Below are positions 10,313 through 22,337 of a DNA stretch of 64,000 bases, one piece after another. The stretch's first letter is position 1. Each line of letters begins with the position of its first letter. The DNA is from Astragalus membranaceus (taxonomy: Eukaryota; Streptophyta; Magnoliopsida; Fabales; Fabaceae), in contig CM076849.1 of NCBI GenBank assembly GCA_039519185.1, forward strand, positions 69,930,784-69,994,783, read 5' to 3'. The notes under the pieces are model-generated. The model did not search any database. It was not told the origin of the DNA and worked only from the letters and a program-made list of their open reading frames with translations. A program made the position numbers and the translations under genes.

Positions 10313-10594
10313 GAATACATCTATTAAAAAGTTTCGAATTGCCAAAAAAACATCAACAAATAAAAAAAAATATTGTCGGAATTTCGACTAACGAAGAATG
10401 TCAAAAATTACATCGGCATTAGAGAAATGCTTAACCACCACTGGGTGGAAGCTAAAAAAATATGAATCATGCCTAACGTTCTATTATCATAATGGATTGA
10501 AATGCCGAAATTTGCATCGGCTAAAATCAAACGTCATAAAGAAATATATCACAAAATATTTGGTGCAAAATATTGTAGCACTTGTTTTAACTTC
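10313..10594. other. AT-rich sequence between retroposons
   Basis: Nothing recognised. It runs up to the target-site duplication of the LINE. Confidence 0.5.
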
Positions 10595-10611
10595 AAGAAC
10601 TGTTTTGTTCT
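10595..10611 (+). repeat. Left target-site duplication of the LINE (17 bp)
   Basis: AAGAACTGTTTTGTTCT is repeated exactly at 23984-24000, 13.4 kb away. The right copy directly follows the poly(A) of the LINE. Confidence 0.92.
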
Positions 10612-10728
10612 AACTAATCTGCGGTCCACGTGTTCTAGTGAGAGAGGCTCCTACTTCTCTCTAGCCACGTGCCGTCACCCTCCCTCGGAACATTAGGTTT
10701 CGTAGTGGTTTCCACCCCAGTTCGCTGG

Positions 10729-11466
10729 TGTTAGCCTGCATTTTCGACAGACTAAAATTAAATGCAGTCAACAAGGTTTGACTTGATAGATTCAAGAAGA
10801 ATGACCACTATTTCGACAACGAGAAGCTGTATATAGGGAGAATCACCGTAGTTCCTAATATAGCGAAAAATTGGAAAGCTAAAGCCAACGGTTCGACAGG
10901 AAGGTCCAGATAACAGGTCAAGTCAAAGAGCACTGTCGAAAGGGACAACAGCAGTATGGTCGAAAGATGGAGCAGTTACCTGGTCGAAGTATCAAAGCAG
11001 TTGTCTCATTTTTGAAACCGCTGTGCAGTTATTTATTTTTGTCCTTATAAATAGAAGTTCTTTACGTAAAACAGAGGTCGCAATTTTATTTCTACATAAA
11101 CTTCCAAAAAACTCTTACTTCTGCATTCAGAGAAAACAGAGTCACAGGAATCAATGTATGAATCTGCGTACCAATTCTTTTAATTTTATGCAATGTCATT
11201 TACATTCCTTTAAGATTTCTGCACATTTACTTGCCTTTAATCTTCTTTTTTCACTTGTTTAAGTTTCTGCAATCACTTCTTCCTTTTCGCATTTCTCTCA
11301 AATTCCTCTCATTCCACGGTTAGCACCACCATTGTTAAACAACCGTAAGAACGATAATAACCTTCGATAAAAGACTTTAACACAAATGTTCTGAGATGTT
11401 TCTAGTTGATCTCGCGAGCAACACATGTGTGTAACTAGTGGTGTTTACCAAAAACTACGGTAAACA
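10729..11466 (+). mobile_element. Solo LTR related to Tat element E
   Basis: It begins TGTTAGCCTGCATTTTCGAC and ends GGTAAACA, paralleling the LTR of element E (50284-51010), which begins TGTTAGCCTAGAATTTCGAC and ends GCAAACA. It has the same series of TTCGACA motifs and a TATA box at 11046-11053. Length is about 738 bp against 727 bp. It is strongly diverged, so it is an older member of the same family. The flanking pentamers (GCTGG and ACTAG) match at only three positions, so the duplication is decayed or the right border is slightly off. Confidence 0.7.
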
Positions 11467-11538
11467 ACTAGTTATTGCTCCTGGTTAGGGTTTTTCGCCC
11501 ATTTTTGGGTTTTGTGGTGTTTGGCTACTACTAATCTC

Positions 11539-11680
11539 ATGGACAAGTGGAAGAAACCTGATTTCCCAGTGGAAGAAGGCGCCTTCTTGGATGTGGAAGA
11601 TGACGAAGTTGTTAGCGATGAGGCTTGTCAATGCTCGTTAGCAGGGAAACTATGGACCGAAAACCCCTTTAATGGTGTGG
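11539..11680 (+). pseudogene. LINE ORF1 N-terminal fragment
   Basis: The ATG at 11539 opens MDKWKKPDFPVEEGAF, an acidic stretch and LAGKLWTENPFN, the typical N-terminus of plant LINE ORF1 (gag-like, before the DUF4283 region). After NPFN the sequence switches to ORF2 C-terminal material in another frame. This is a deletion junction, so the RNA-binding domain and zinc knuckle are gone. Confidence 0.65.
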
Positions 11681-12989
11681 TTTTGTTCTCCTCTGGGAAT
11701 CCATACTCCTAACCACTCTGATTTCATGAGCTGGCTCCATCATTGGATAACTGTGGATGACATTATGGCTAGGAAATTATTATGTGTTACTCTGTGGAAA
11801 ATTTGGAAGTCCAGAAATGATCTTATCTTCAATCAAACTTGCTTCAATCCTATTGCTATTGCTGCTTAGAGTGCTGATTTTGTGGAAGACTTCAATGCTG
11901 CAAACTGGAAGGTATCTAGAGCCCAGGGTCCTCCTCCATGTGTCAAATGGACGGCTCCTACAGTTGGATTCACAAAATTCAACTTTGATGCTGGATGCTT
12001 TGTTGATGAAACATCAGCTTGGAGCTTTATTGCCAGAGACTCTGCAGGCTCAGTCCTTCATGTTGCTTCAAGCTGTGAAAGTTAGCCCCTTTGTTGCTGA
12101 AGCTCTAAGTCTCAGATGGACAAATAAATGGGTGTAGCAACCGAAAAATCCGGAGGAGGGATTCTTCGAAGTTCTTGAAATGAAGTCGCCACCAAAGTTT
12201 AGTTTAAGGGGAAACATTGGAAAATCCCTATTGAGTGGATAAGGAGGTTTTGCGGACCAGGTTTAGGCTCGGGAGTTGTTTATGCGTAGGGAAGGTATTA
12301 GCACCCTACGACATCCTTCCTAAGGAAGGTAACCTTTTAACTAAATGTGTAAACATTTATTAATTCAAAAATAATGTTTTTACCCTTATAATAGTAATAA
12401 AAAAGACTCGATAAACGGTTAGTTATTTTTATACTTTAGGAGAAAAAGGAGAAAAGTGAATTAAAAGAGAAAAAAAAGGTTTTTTATTAATGTAATTTAC
12501 AGAGGTTTTCATGAGTGGTAGAGAATCAAATCACACATAGTTCTTGGGTAGAAAACATTTGTGTGCTTGGTATTTTTTAATTAAGTAAATAATAAAAGGG
12601 TTTTCATGAGTGGTAGAAAATAAATAAGGAGAAGCAAATTACAAATCAAAGTAGGTTGTAAAAAAGTAATGAGTAGGGTGCAGTTAACATCAGAGATGCC
12701 TTTTTATCTAAAAGACGGGTGCGAATAGTTAAGGTCTAGTATTTTGGTTTTTTTAACTAATGGGCTGTGAAGACAAGGCTTGCGCATGGGCGATGTACTG
12801 CTAAAATAGGGGGGTGTGAAGATGGATCTGAACTTTAAATTCATTTGTTTAAAAAATAAAAAGAAATGGGAAGTGAGAGATATAAAATTAAAAATAAAAA
12901 TAAGATAAAAAGCTAGACTATAAAAGGTTAATGTGAAAAAAACGGAACACTAACTTCTAATTCTCTACCTCTAAGCGCCGTTTCGCCAT

Positions 12990-12990
12990 C

Positions 12991-13024
<34 letters not shown>
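12990..13024 (+). repeat. (GA)n microsatellite in solo LTR
   Basis: A GAGAGA run within a GA-rich tract that continues to about 13400. Confidence 0.9.
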
Positions 13025-13027
<3 letters not shown>

Positions 13028-13743
13028 TTTGTGAGGGGGGAGAGAAGCCGATCGAGGGGGAAAGAGAGAAGGGAAGAGAAAACGGGGAGAGATGGAAGAA
13101 AGGGGACGAACGGCGATTTGCGACGGTAGGGGGAAAAGGACGCACGAAGAGAGAAAGGGAGAGAGAAAGGCGTGAGACAGTGGAGAGAGAAGATGCGATG
13201 ACGGAGGGAGGGGGAGGTAGGCGTGAGACGGCCAGGGGGTGCAAAGAGGGACGATGTCGCCGGAGGGAGAGCCATGGTGCGGCGCCGGCGATGGCGTCAG
13301 TGAGACGGTGAGAGAGGGTGGTGAGAGAGAGGTGAACGAAATACGGAGGGGGAGATTAAAGGAAACGAAGCGATGGCTGTCTCTGGTAAACGGTGAGGGT
13401 GAGAGAGATGGGGTGTGACGGGAAGAGAGGAACGACGGCTCATGCTGACAGTGGCGGTTGTGACGACGGCCATGCTCGTGGTGGGGATGAACACCGTGAC
13501 AGTGTTGACAGCGACGGTGGTGAAACGAGAAGATGGAGGCGCCTTTGATGGTTCACGGCCAACGGCCACCGTGTACGGTGGCCGGAATTTGTGAGTGAGC
13601 CTAAACTCTTTTTTGCTTCCTTTTTCAGTTTCAACCTCTTCTCTTTATCTAAATCTGACTCTATTTTTGCTACTGTTTGTTATTCTAGTTTAGATCAAGG
13701 ACGGTGGTGGTGATGGTCGAAGGACGAAACAGAGGGAGATGGG

Positions 13744-14952
13744 TGTTGACTCTCAATCATATGATGTAAGTTATACATTTTTAGGACCAATTGTGCAGGT
13801 TTTTCATTGTATCACAGTCATTGTCTGAGGATTTTGTCTAGTTTTAGATAATTGTAGTAGGAAGTTCAATTGTAAGTAATTCCTTCACTTTTTGAGCTAA
13901 ATTGGACTTGAAGACCTCTAATTGGTTGTGGCATCATTTGGCGAACCAGACACTTGCCCGGAAATGCAGCAAAATGGAGGGATTTGAATTCTGTTCAATA
14001 TCGCGTCGCGACCAGGAGGGTTCGCGACGCGACTAGGAGGAGTTTTGCAAAGCCAGAACTTTCTGTGCTATTTCGTGACGTGACGGGCACGTATCGCGTC
14101 ACGATGGTGCGCGAAAATTAGGGTTTTTAGAGCAGTTTCAGCGTTTTTCACGGGGACTTCGTCTGGGGATCTGAGCCACAAATTGGAGCAGCTGGAGGGT
14201 GCGATTTTGGGGCCTTCTCACCACTTGGGATCAAGGGATTGAAGGTTCTAATGTCTTCCTTCACGATTGTTTTCTATTTGATGTTGGTTTCTACTCTTAG
14301 GATGATTTGTAACTAAATTGCTTAGATTAGGGAGAGATGAATCTCCCAACCCTATCATGTGAACCATTGTTCTAATCAATTCAGTTGTTATTCGATTTAC
14401 TTTGTCTAAATACCTATGCTCTTAATGCTTTTCAATTACATATGATAATTGTGATGATCCAGGCTAGTGATTGCATAGGAATATGAATTAGTAGCTGGAA
14501 ATTGGGTAGTTAGATCATCTGCTAGTAATCAGCATAGGGATATGTGATGGCTTAGGTGAATTCGTGTAAAATTCTCGATCTTAATGCATTACCCTTCGGC
14601 ATGTCTCGCCTAAGGAATTAGGGTCACTCTTAGGGTAATAGGGGTCTGGAGGCAAGGAATTGCCCTTGACCTTAATTAGTGAATTGAATCTAGAAATTGA
14701 ATAATTAACTTGAATTGGCTAAGGTTCATGTGATAGGCGAGGAGAGAGGATTCGATCGCTAGTCGTTTTTCTCGTATTCTTAAATCACGTTTTGTGTACC
14801 GTTTCTGTTACTCAAATTACCAAACCTTTACAATCTAAGAATTTGCAACTTTGCTATTATTTTCAACGCGCAATCCCTGTGGAATCGACCGGTTACTTAC
14901 CGTATTTTATTACTTGCGACGACAATTGGTACACTTGCCAAAAGTCCTAACA
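13744..14952 (+). repeat. 5' LTR of Athila element
   Basis: It begins TGTTGACTCTCAATCATATG and ends AAAGTCCTAACA. It contains CpG-rich near-palindromes TCGCGTCGCGA at 14001, TCGCGACGCGA at 14022 and deaminated versions at 14073 and 14094. Confidence 0.93.
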
Positions 14953-14958
14953 AGTTTT

Positions 14959-14976
14959 TGGCGCCGTTGCCGGGGA
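14959..14976 (+). other. Primer-binding site, tRNA-Asp type
   Basis: TGGCGCCGTTGCCGGGGA is complementary to the 3' end of plant tRNA-Asp and is characteristic of Athila elements. Confidence 0.88.
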
Positions 14977-15123
14977 TTGTTGATTTCGTTGTCAACAAGG
15001 CAAACGAGTTGATTCTTAGAGTTTAGTTTACGTTTTTGTTTGATCTTGAATTATTTAATCTGTGCTAACTAGCAATTTGCTCGGACTTGTTAACAGTTTG
15101 CTTAGTGTTTCAGGGTTTTGTTT

Positions 15124-17589
15124 ATGCGGAGTAAGGGCCCGCAAGAATTATTGTGTGACCCAGAGATCGAAAAGTTAGCAAGGGCAAATCGAAAGAAAGC
15201 AAGGCTAGCTAAGCAACAAGCCGAGGTAGAGAAACAGGTACATTCAGTTTCTGCAGTGGAAATGGCTGGAATTCCACCTCCACCGAGACGTACTTTGGGT
15301 GATTTCGGGCGAAGGAATCAGGACACCCAGGAATTAGCATTTCAACCAGTGGGCGTGGCCCAGTTTGATATCAAATCCTCTGTGCTCACGGCCCTGAAAT
15401 CAGAGCAATTCTCTGGGTCGGATGCCGAAGACCCTAATCAGCACTTGTTCCAATTCTACGAGATATGTGGGACTACACACCCTGAGGGAGTAACCGATAG
15501 TGCAAAGAAGGTCCGGCTGTTCCCTTTCACTCTCACAGGGAGGGCCAAGGATTGGCTGAACACTCTCCCAGGGACAATCAACACTTGGAATGACCTCGAG
15601 AACAAGTTCTTGGAGAGATTCTTCCCCATCTCCAAGTTCATAAGGAAAAGAGCTGATATCTCCAATTTTACACAGGGAGAGTCCGAATCGTTGTATGATT
15701 CTTGGGAACGATTCAAGCTATTACTCAAGAAGTGTCCCGGCCATGGCATATAAGATTTCCTACAGTTACAAACTTTTTGCCATGGGCTGAGACCACAAAC
15801 AAGAATGATGTTGGATGCCTCAGCGGGAGGATCCCTAGGTACCAAGACGTGGGAAGAAGCCAAACAGTTGGTTGAAGACATGGCTTCCAAAGAGTACAGG
15901 ATCCAAAATGATAGGGGGTCTGTAGGAAAGAAAGGTGTGCTGGAGCTTGATTCAAACAGCGCGGTGTTAGCCCAACAGAAACTAATGTCCATGCAAATCG
16001 AGGCTCTCACTAAGCAATTAGCGGCAGCGTGTGAAGTACGTTCCAAAGCTCCAACAACAGTACAAGCAGTGCAAGCAGGCGGGTGCAATTATTGTGGTAG
16101 GGAATCCCACGAAGGTGATTGTGCAGCTTATGGAGAAGCATTGGAACAGGCCAACTATATGGGAAACTTCCAAAGACAAGGCGGGAATCCATTTTCTAAC
16201 ACCTACAATCCAGGGTGGAAGAATCATCCCAACTTTTCTTGGAAGAATAATAATGAAGGCACGAGTTCCAACCAACAACAGTCTCAGGCACCTGCCAATC
16301 AACAACAGAAACCACACTCTCGGTTAGAGGATGCATTGACACAGTTTATGCAGATGACCAAAAATACCTTCCAAGCTCAAGAGCAGGTAATGAAAAACAT
16401 GGAGAAAAACAATGAAGCATCAATGAAAAATTTGGAGGTACAGATTGGTCAGTTATCGAAGCAACTTGCGGAGACATCCAAAAGTGGCTTTCCTGCCAAC
16501 ACTGTGGATAACCCGAGGAAGGAGAATTGCAATGCCATCTATCTGAGAAGTGGTAGGGAGTTGGAACCGTCTGAAGTAACCAAGCCCCGGGAAAAGAAAA
16601 AGAAAGAAAAGGTGCTTAGTGAGGAAGCAAATGAAAAGAGTGAGGGAGCGGGGAAGGACAACCCTCAGGTGGAACCCAAAGAAACCCCATCATACATGAA
16701 ACTGCCCTATCCTCAGGTACGCAAGAAAAATCAGAAGGATGAGCAGTTCTCTAAGTTCATGGAGGTGTTCAGAAGCCTCCAGATCAATATACCTTTTGCT
16801 GAAGCCCTGGAAAAGATGCCGGTCTATGCGAAGTTCATGAAACAGCTGTTGTCCAACAAGAGAAAGATTAAGGAAGATGAAATAGTGGCGCTAACGGAAG
16901 AGTGTAGCGCAATCATTCAAAGTAAACTCCCACCTAAACTGAAGGATCCAGGGAGCTTCACCATACCATGTGAGATTGGGGAGGTAAAAATAGAGAAGGC
17001 ATTATGTGACCTAGGGGCGAGCATAAATCTTATGCCCCTAGCAATGTGGAGAAAGCTGGGAGGAGGAGAAGTGAAGCCTACCACCATGACCTTGCAACTG
17101 GCTGATAGGTCAATAAGGCATCCTTATGGTATTGTGGAGGATGTCTTAGTAAAGGTGGGAAAATTCCTCTTCCCAGTAGATTTTGTGATTCTGCGTTTGG
17201 ATGGTGACACTGAGGTCAAGAGTTCAATGGATGGGGAAAATGACATCCCCTTCATCTTGGGAAGACCCTTCCTAGCCACCGGTAGAGCTGTCATAGATGT
17301 GGCAGATGGGACTGTGAAGCTGAGAGTGCAAGATGAAGAGGTAACCCTAAAGGTGATCAAGGCAGCAAGAATAGATGAGAAAAAGGAAGGGTGCTATAGT
17401 GTTGAGGCACCCAACCCCAAAGCCAAAAACAGAATGCACATCCACTCTCCACCAAATAAGTCACCAAGCGAGTGGGTGGATCTAAAAGAAGTGGTGGGTG
17501 AGCCTAGCTGGAAATTCAATGGAGAAAAATCTGAAGGAGCTGTGAATGGGGAACTTAAGAAGCCAAAGGCTCCACCTGGGCCAATGTGA
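15124..17589 (+). pseudogene. Athila gag-protease ORF with one internal stop
   Basis: The first ATG is at 15124 (MRSKGPQELL). The frame runs to TGA at 17587-17589, interrupted only by TAA at 15751-15753. The N-terminal part has the Athila gag domain (EQFSGSDAEDPNQHLFQFYE, RLFPFTLTGRAKDWLNTLPG, FLERFFPISKF). A CNYCGRESHEGDC zinc motif follows at about 16084-16122, then a Gln-rich region. The retroviral-type aspartic protease is near the end: ALCDLGASINLMP carries the catalytic D-x-G at about 17005, and FILGRPFLATGRAVID is the flap-side motif. The stop lies where relatives carry a coding triplet and may be a C-to-T change. No RT follows. Confidence 0.9.
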
Positions 17590-18684
17590 GACATCTTCTG
17601 AACCGTTAAGCTAGTGACGTTAAAGAAGCGCTGAGTGGGAGGCAACCCACTGAGGTACCAAGTCTTTAATTCAATTTCAATTTAAGTCTTTAATTCACTT
17701 TATTTTGCTGTTAGTCTTAGGAATGAGAAGAAAATTTTCGTGTTCGGTCAAGTTCGTGTCGCGAAAGGGAAGTAATTTCAAAGAAAAAATGTTTCTGGTT
17801 TATTTCGCGTCGCGAACCAGTGATGTCGCGTCGCGATGGGTTGAAAATTTTTCAAGAAAAAGGTTTCTGCTTTATTTCGCGTCGCGATGCTTCAAAATTT
17901 TTGAAACTGGAAACAGTTTTTGTGTAATCTCGCGACGCGAAGCACGCGGGCCGCGTCGCGATACGAGCCTTTTTAGCGTAAAACTGGGCAGTCCGAACTC
18001 AAAAACAAATAATTTTTCAAATTCTCTATTTTCCCCCTCTTGTGCACACCACGAATTCCCCTCCCCATTACGGTTTTTGCTCGCATTTGGTTGTGAATTC
18101 TTGCTACCTTGCGCGAACTTCTCACCACCAACATCTCCAGGTATTAATCTTAACCTTGTTCTTTAATTAGAGTAGAATATTTTGAGTGGTTTTGATGGTT
18201 GTTGGGGTGATTTTTTGGGTCAGAATTGTGGGGATTCGAAGTCAAATTAGGAGAGTAGGATTGTTCCCCATGATATTGTATTGCATGATTGTTGCTTGTT
18301 GCTAATGTTGGGGAGAGAATGATTGAATTGGGGGGTAGAAACTAAGTTGATTTTGGGCATAGACAAAGTGTTTGATGAAATGCCAAAATGACAAAATCTA
18401 TGTAGCCAAGGTGTTTGTGAAATTGCTCCAATGAGTTTTGGCTAAGCAACCCAAATGTTTGTGGAAATGTCTAAGTGAAGTCTGTTTTGGGGTTGCTGGC
18501 CTGGTCCTAATTTTGCACGTATTTCCTTAGGGTAGATGACTTTGAGTCCAGAAACTATGTTTTGGCTGTTGATTATTTTTCTCTGCTGGAGTGGGGCCCA
18601 CACCCGGGACCCACCGAGACTTAACAATTTGGACTGGGTTCTGGTTATTTGCCTGCAGGAAATTTTTCTGAAACAAGTGCTGGA
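17590..18684 (+). other. Athila spacer with CpG-rich palindromes
   Basis: This is non-coding between the protease and the second ORF, in the place where autonomous Athila elements carry RT, RNase H and integrase. It contains TCGCGTCGCGA at 17805, 17826 and 17877, TCGCGACGCGA at 17930 and a near match at 17951, the same motifs as in the LTRs. The rest is AT-rich. Confidence 0.7.
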
Positions 18685-19842
18685 ATGGACAAAAGAGCAA
18701 GGACCGGCACATCTAGGAAGAGGAGGGGGGCCACACCATCAGAGGTTGACAGATTCAGGTCCCCCGTACACGAGGAGAGGTACCAGCAGGTTGTCAAGGG
18801 CAAGAAGATTAATCCGGAGAGGGCCTTTGACCTCTCCACAAATGAGTTTCCGATTATCACTTCCACACTGCGGGAGTTGGGGTGGCTTCCATTCAATGCA
18901 AGAATTAAGCAGGCTAACCAGAGCCTGGTCAGGGAGTTCTACTCAAACACCTATTGGGAGGAGGAGCAGGACAAGTCTACATCCGTCTATGTTAGAGGCA
19001 AGACTGTGTCCTACTCCGCGGATAGCATCAACAGCCTGTTGGGGCTACCTACAGAGGAGTACTGTGCTATGTGCCACGTTGCAGTTGATCCCAGGAGCAT
19101 TGATTATGAGGGGACTTTGAGAGAGCTGTGTCGTCCGGGGGCACAATGGGCCCCATCCCAGCACCTTCCACGCCGTTTCTGCAACATGGGACTGAAGCCA
19201 ATCCCAAAGGCCTGGAATGCATTTTTCAATCAGTCGATCATATCCTGTTCTAACTCTACAGATGTGAAGGTCAAAGTGGCCATGGGATTATGGGCTATCA
19301 TGAGGGGCGAGCGGGTAAACCTGGGCAGAGCTATTTTTGAGAGCATAGCTGAGATTGTCAGATGTCCGAGGACCAGATTGGGGCATGCCTCTGTGATTCA
19401 TGCCTTGTGTTCACAACAGGGGTGTCCTGAATACTCGGACGACTTGCTAGTTTATCCCAGGGAACCTATCACTGCCGCTTGGATTATGAAGCAGCCCGAT
19501 GGGCCCATGGATGATGCAGTTCCACCACAGCAGCCGGCACCTCCAGCACAGCAGCAGCCAGCAGGCCCATCCTACAGACAGCTGTATGGCACCGACCCTT
19601 CCTTCCAGTATGACCTCTAGATGGCCAACTGGTGTGGGACGTCGATGCTACTACAACAGCAGGGCTTAGACACATCTTACCTGGCATCAGCCAGAGTCCA
19701 CCAGGCTGCCCAGGAGTACATGGCGGAGAATAGAGCAGCAGGCGCATCTTCATCAGCACACCATGCAGAGCAGCAGCCAGACCCCCAGGATCCACTTCTT
19801 TCAGGGGATGAGTATTTGGAGGAGCACATTTTATTCCCTTGA
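18685..19842 (+). pseudogene. Athila second ORF, putative plant transposon protein domain
   Basis: The first ATG is 18685 (MDKRARTGTSRKRRGA, a basic, nuclear-localisation-like start). The frame runs to TGA at 19842 with a single TAG at 19618-19620. The core (about residues 30-240) has the pattern of the plant-specific domain often found in Athila-type elements: INPERAFDLSTNEFPII, LVREFYSNTYW, VYVRGKTVSYSADSINSLLG. It is followed by WAPSQHLPRRFCNMGLKPIP and MGLWAIMRGERVNLGRAI. The C-terminus is Pro/Gln-rich. In Athila this is the extra ORF between pol and the 3' LTR, sometimes called env-like; I see no signal peptide or membrane segment here, so no envelope role is supported. Confidence 0.8.
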
Positions 19843-21128
19843 GCAGGAGGCTCATTTATCATTCTCTTGTTTTTATTCAGACGTTTTATTTTGCACTTTT
19901 GGTTGTATTTTTTTTTCTCCCTATTTTGACTCTATTTCGCACCTTGGTCTGTACTTATTATTATAACTTACTCTGTGATATTGAGGCACCACTGCCCTAT
20001 ATTGTGTTTTTGTTTTGTTAAAGCAGCTTCAATGGTGATGATGTGTGGCATTTGGGGTCGCATGTTTGCATTTTTCCTTTTGACACTCGCACGTCAAGTT
20101 TTATCATCAAGTAATAGCAGGGGTCATGACAAAAGTTGCAGAAGTCCTTTATCATCTGTGAGCAGCATCTCTCAAGTTCTATCCCTACGATCCCAGCCGT
20201 GAGGTTTGAGCCTAAACACGTTCTTATATATTGTGTGTATTCCTTGCCTGCATTAGTCTGCAGAACTTGACATTGTGCTTAATTGTTTTTGCATTTGATT
20301 TTCATACACACTGAGGCACTTCTGTTGGCACCCCTGAACCTTTCAAACCACACCTAACTAATGTTTATCCTCTGCTAGCCCCTCTGAGCCTATAATTGAA
20401 TTTTGTATGTTTTTTTTTTTCTGAAAATCATAGCCTAGTTAATTCTTAACTTGGAGTTAGGTAACAAAAGCTGTGAGAGTGGGGAAAAATTCTAAGTTTG
20501 GGGTTGCTCGTGGAATAGCAGCATTCTAAGTTTGGGGTGGTATACAAGAGAAGGAACACAGAAAAGAAATAGAAAAAGCAAATATATATATATATATATA
20601 TATATATCAAAAATAAATAAATAAATAAATAAAATCTTTCTCTTGTTTGTTGAATGCTTTGGGGAAAATGGGTGAGTAAGTGAATTGTGTGAAATTGACT
20701 GAGAGAGAGGTAGGCCTAACTCCAAGTGCAACCTACTTATCCAAAATTATCGACCCTTACCTAAGCCCCGCTATAACCCTTTAAGTCCTCAAAAAGTGTG
20801 TGTGCATTTCATTTGTATAGACTGATATAGAACTCTGTCAAGCCTATGAAACGATGATGCAGGTACTGTGAATTGAGTGAATACCCGAAACACCTCAAGA
20901 GTGAAACACTGATGAGATGTGTGTACAGAGAAAACTTGAGAATGCTGCCTGCTTATGATTCGGTATTTCCAATTCAGTTGTCCTGCCACTGTATTAGGTT
21001 GATGATGATAGTTGATGTGTTGATGTGTTTAAGGTTGATGTATTATATGTAACAGCTAAATAGAAAAACAGCCACAGTCTGAATTGAATGTTTGCTTGAG
21101 GACAAGCAAAAGTTTAAGTTTGGGGTTG
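19843..21128 (+). other. Athila 3' untranslated region and polypurine tract
   Basis: Non-coding. It has a (TA)n run at about 20582-20607 next to AATA repeats. AAGTTTGGGG occurs three times (20494, 20528, 21116); the last lies directly before the 3' LTR and is the likely functional polypurine tract. Confidence 0.75.
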
Positions 21129-22337
21129 TGTTGACTCTCAATCATATGATGTAAGTTATGCATTTTTAGGACCAATTGTGCAGGTTTTTCATTGTATCAC
21201 AGTCATTATCTGGGGATTTAGTCTAGTTTTAGATAATTGTAGTAGGAAGTTCAATTGTAAGTAATTCCTTCACTTTTGGAGCTAAATTGGACTTGAAGAC
21301 CTCTAATTGGTTGTGGCATCATTCGGCGAACCAGACACTTGCCCGGAAATGCAGCAAAATGGAGGGATTTGAATTCTGTTCAATATCGCGTTGCGACCAG
21401 GAGGGTTCGCGACGCGACCAAGAGGAGTTTTGCAAAGCCAGAACTTTCTGTGCTATTTCGCGACGCGACGGGCACGTCTCGCGTCGCGATGGTGCGCGAA
21501 AATTAGGGTTTTTAAAGCAGTTTCAGCGTTTTTCACAGGGACTTCGTCTGGGGATCTGAGCCACAAATTGGAGCAGCTGGAGGATGCGATTTTGGGGCCT
21601 TCTCACCACTTGGGAACAAGGGATTGAAGGTTCTAATGTCTTCCTTTACGATTGTTTTCTATTTGATGTTCGTTTCTACTCTTAGGATGATTTGTAACTA
21701 AATTGCTTAGATTAGGGAGAGATGAATCTCTCAACCCTATCATGTGAACCATTGTTCTAATCAATTCAGTTGTTATTCGATTTACTTTGTCTAAATACCT
21801 ATGCTCTTAATGCTTTTCAATTACATATGATAATTGTGATGATCCAGGCTAGTGATTGCATAGGAATATGAATTAGTAGCTGGAAATTGGGTAGTTAGAT
21901 CATCTGCTAGTAATCAGCATAGGGATATGTGATGGCTTAGGTGAATTCGTGTAAAATTCTCGATCTTAATGCATTACCCTTCGGCATGTCTCGCCTAAGG
22001 AATTAGGGTCACTCTTAGGGTAATAGGGGTCTGGAGGCAAGGAATTGCCCTTGACCTTAATTAGTGAATTGAATCTAGAAATTGAATAATTAACTTGAAT
22101 TGGCAAAGGTTCATGTGATAGGCGAGGAGAGAGGATTCGATCCCTAGTCGTTTTTCTCGTATTCTTAAATCACGTTTTGTGTACCGTTTTTGTTACTCAA
22201 ATTACCAAACCTTTACAATCTAAGAATTTGCAACTTTTCTATTGTTTTCAACGCGCAATCCCTGTGGAATCGACCGGTTACTTACCGTATTTTATTACTT
22301 GCGACAACAATTGGTACACTTGCCAAAAGTCCTAACA
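21129..22337 (+). repeat. 3' LTR of Athila element
   Basis: 1209 bp, the same length as the 5' LTR. The CpG motifs here are intact at 21407, 21458 and 21479 and damaged at 21385, a different pattern from the 5' copy. Confidence 0.93.

Larger units (their letters stand above)
13744..22337 (+). mobile_element. Non-autonomous Athila-lineage Ty3/gypsy element
   Basis: Two 1209-bp LTRs (13744-14952 and 21129-22337), the duplication ATGGG on both sides (13739-13743 and 22338-22342), a tRNA-Asp-type primer-binding site and a polypurine tract define a complete 8594-bp insertion. It encodes gag-protease and a second long ORF but no RT, RNase H or integrase. About 20 LTR differences by eye place it as older than D and E. 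It sits inside the Tat/Ogre-like solo LTR. Confidence 0.92.

Noticed and set aside
10724..11471. Perfect TSD for the solo LTR at 10729
   Set aside because: Flanks GCTGG and ACTAG match at only three of five positions, so I do not claim an intact duplication.
12928..13634. Ser/Leu/Pro-rich minus-strand ORFs
   Set aside because: They come from the GA-rich part of the solo LTR.
18685..19842. Athila second ORF as a true envelope gene
   Set aside because: No signal peptide, transmembrane segment or glycosylation-rich ectodomain is visible; it fits the plant transposon protein domain instead.
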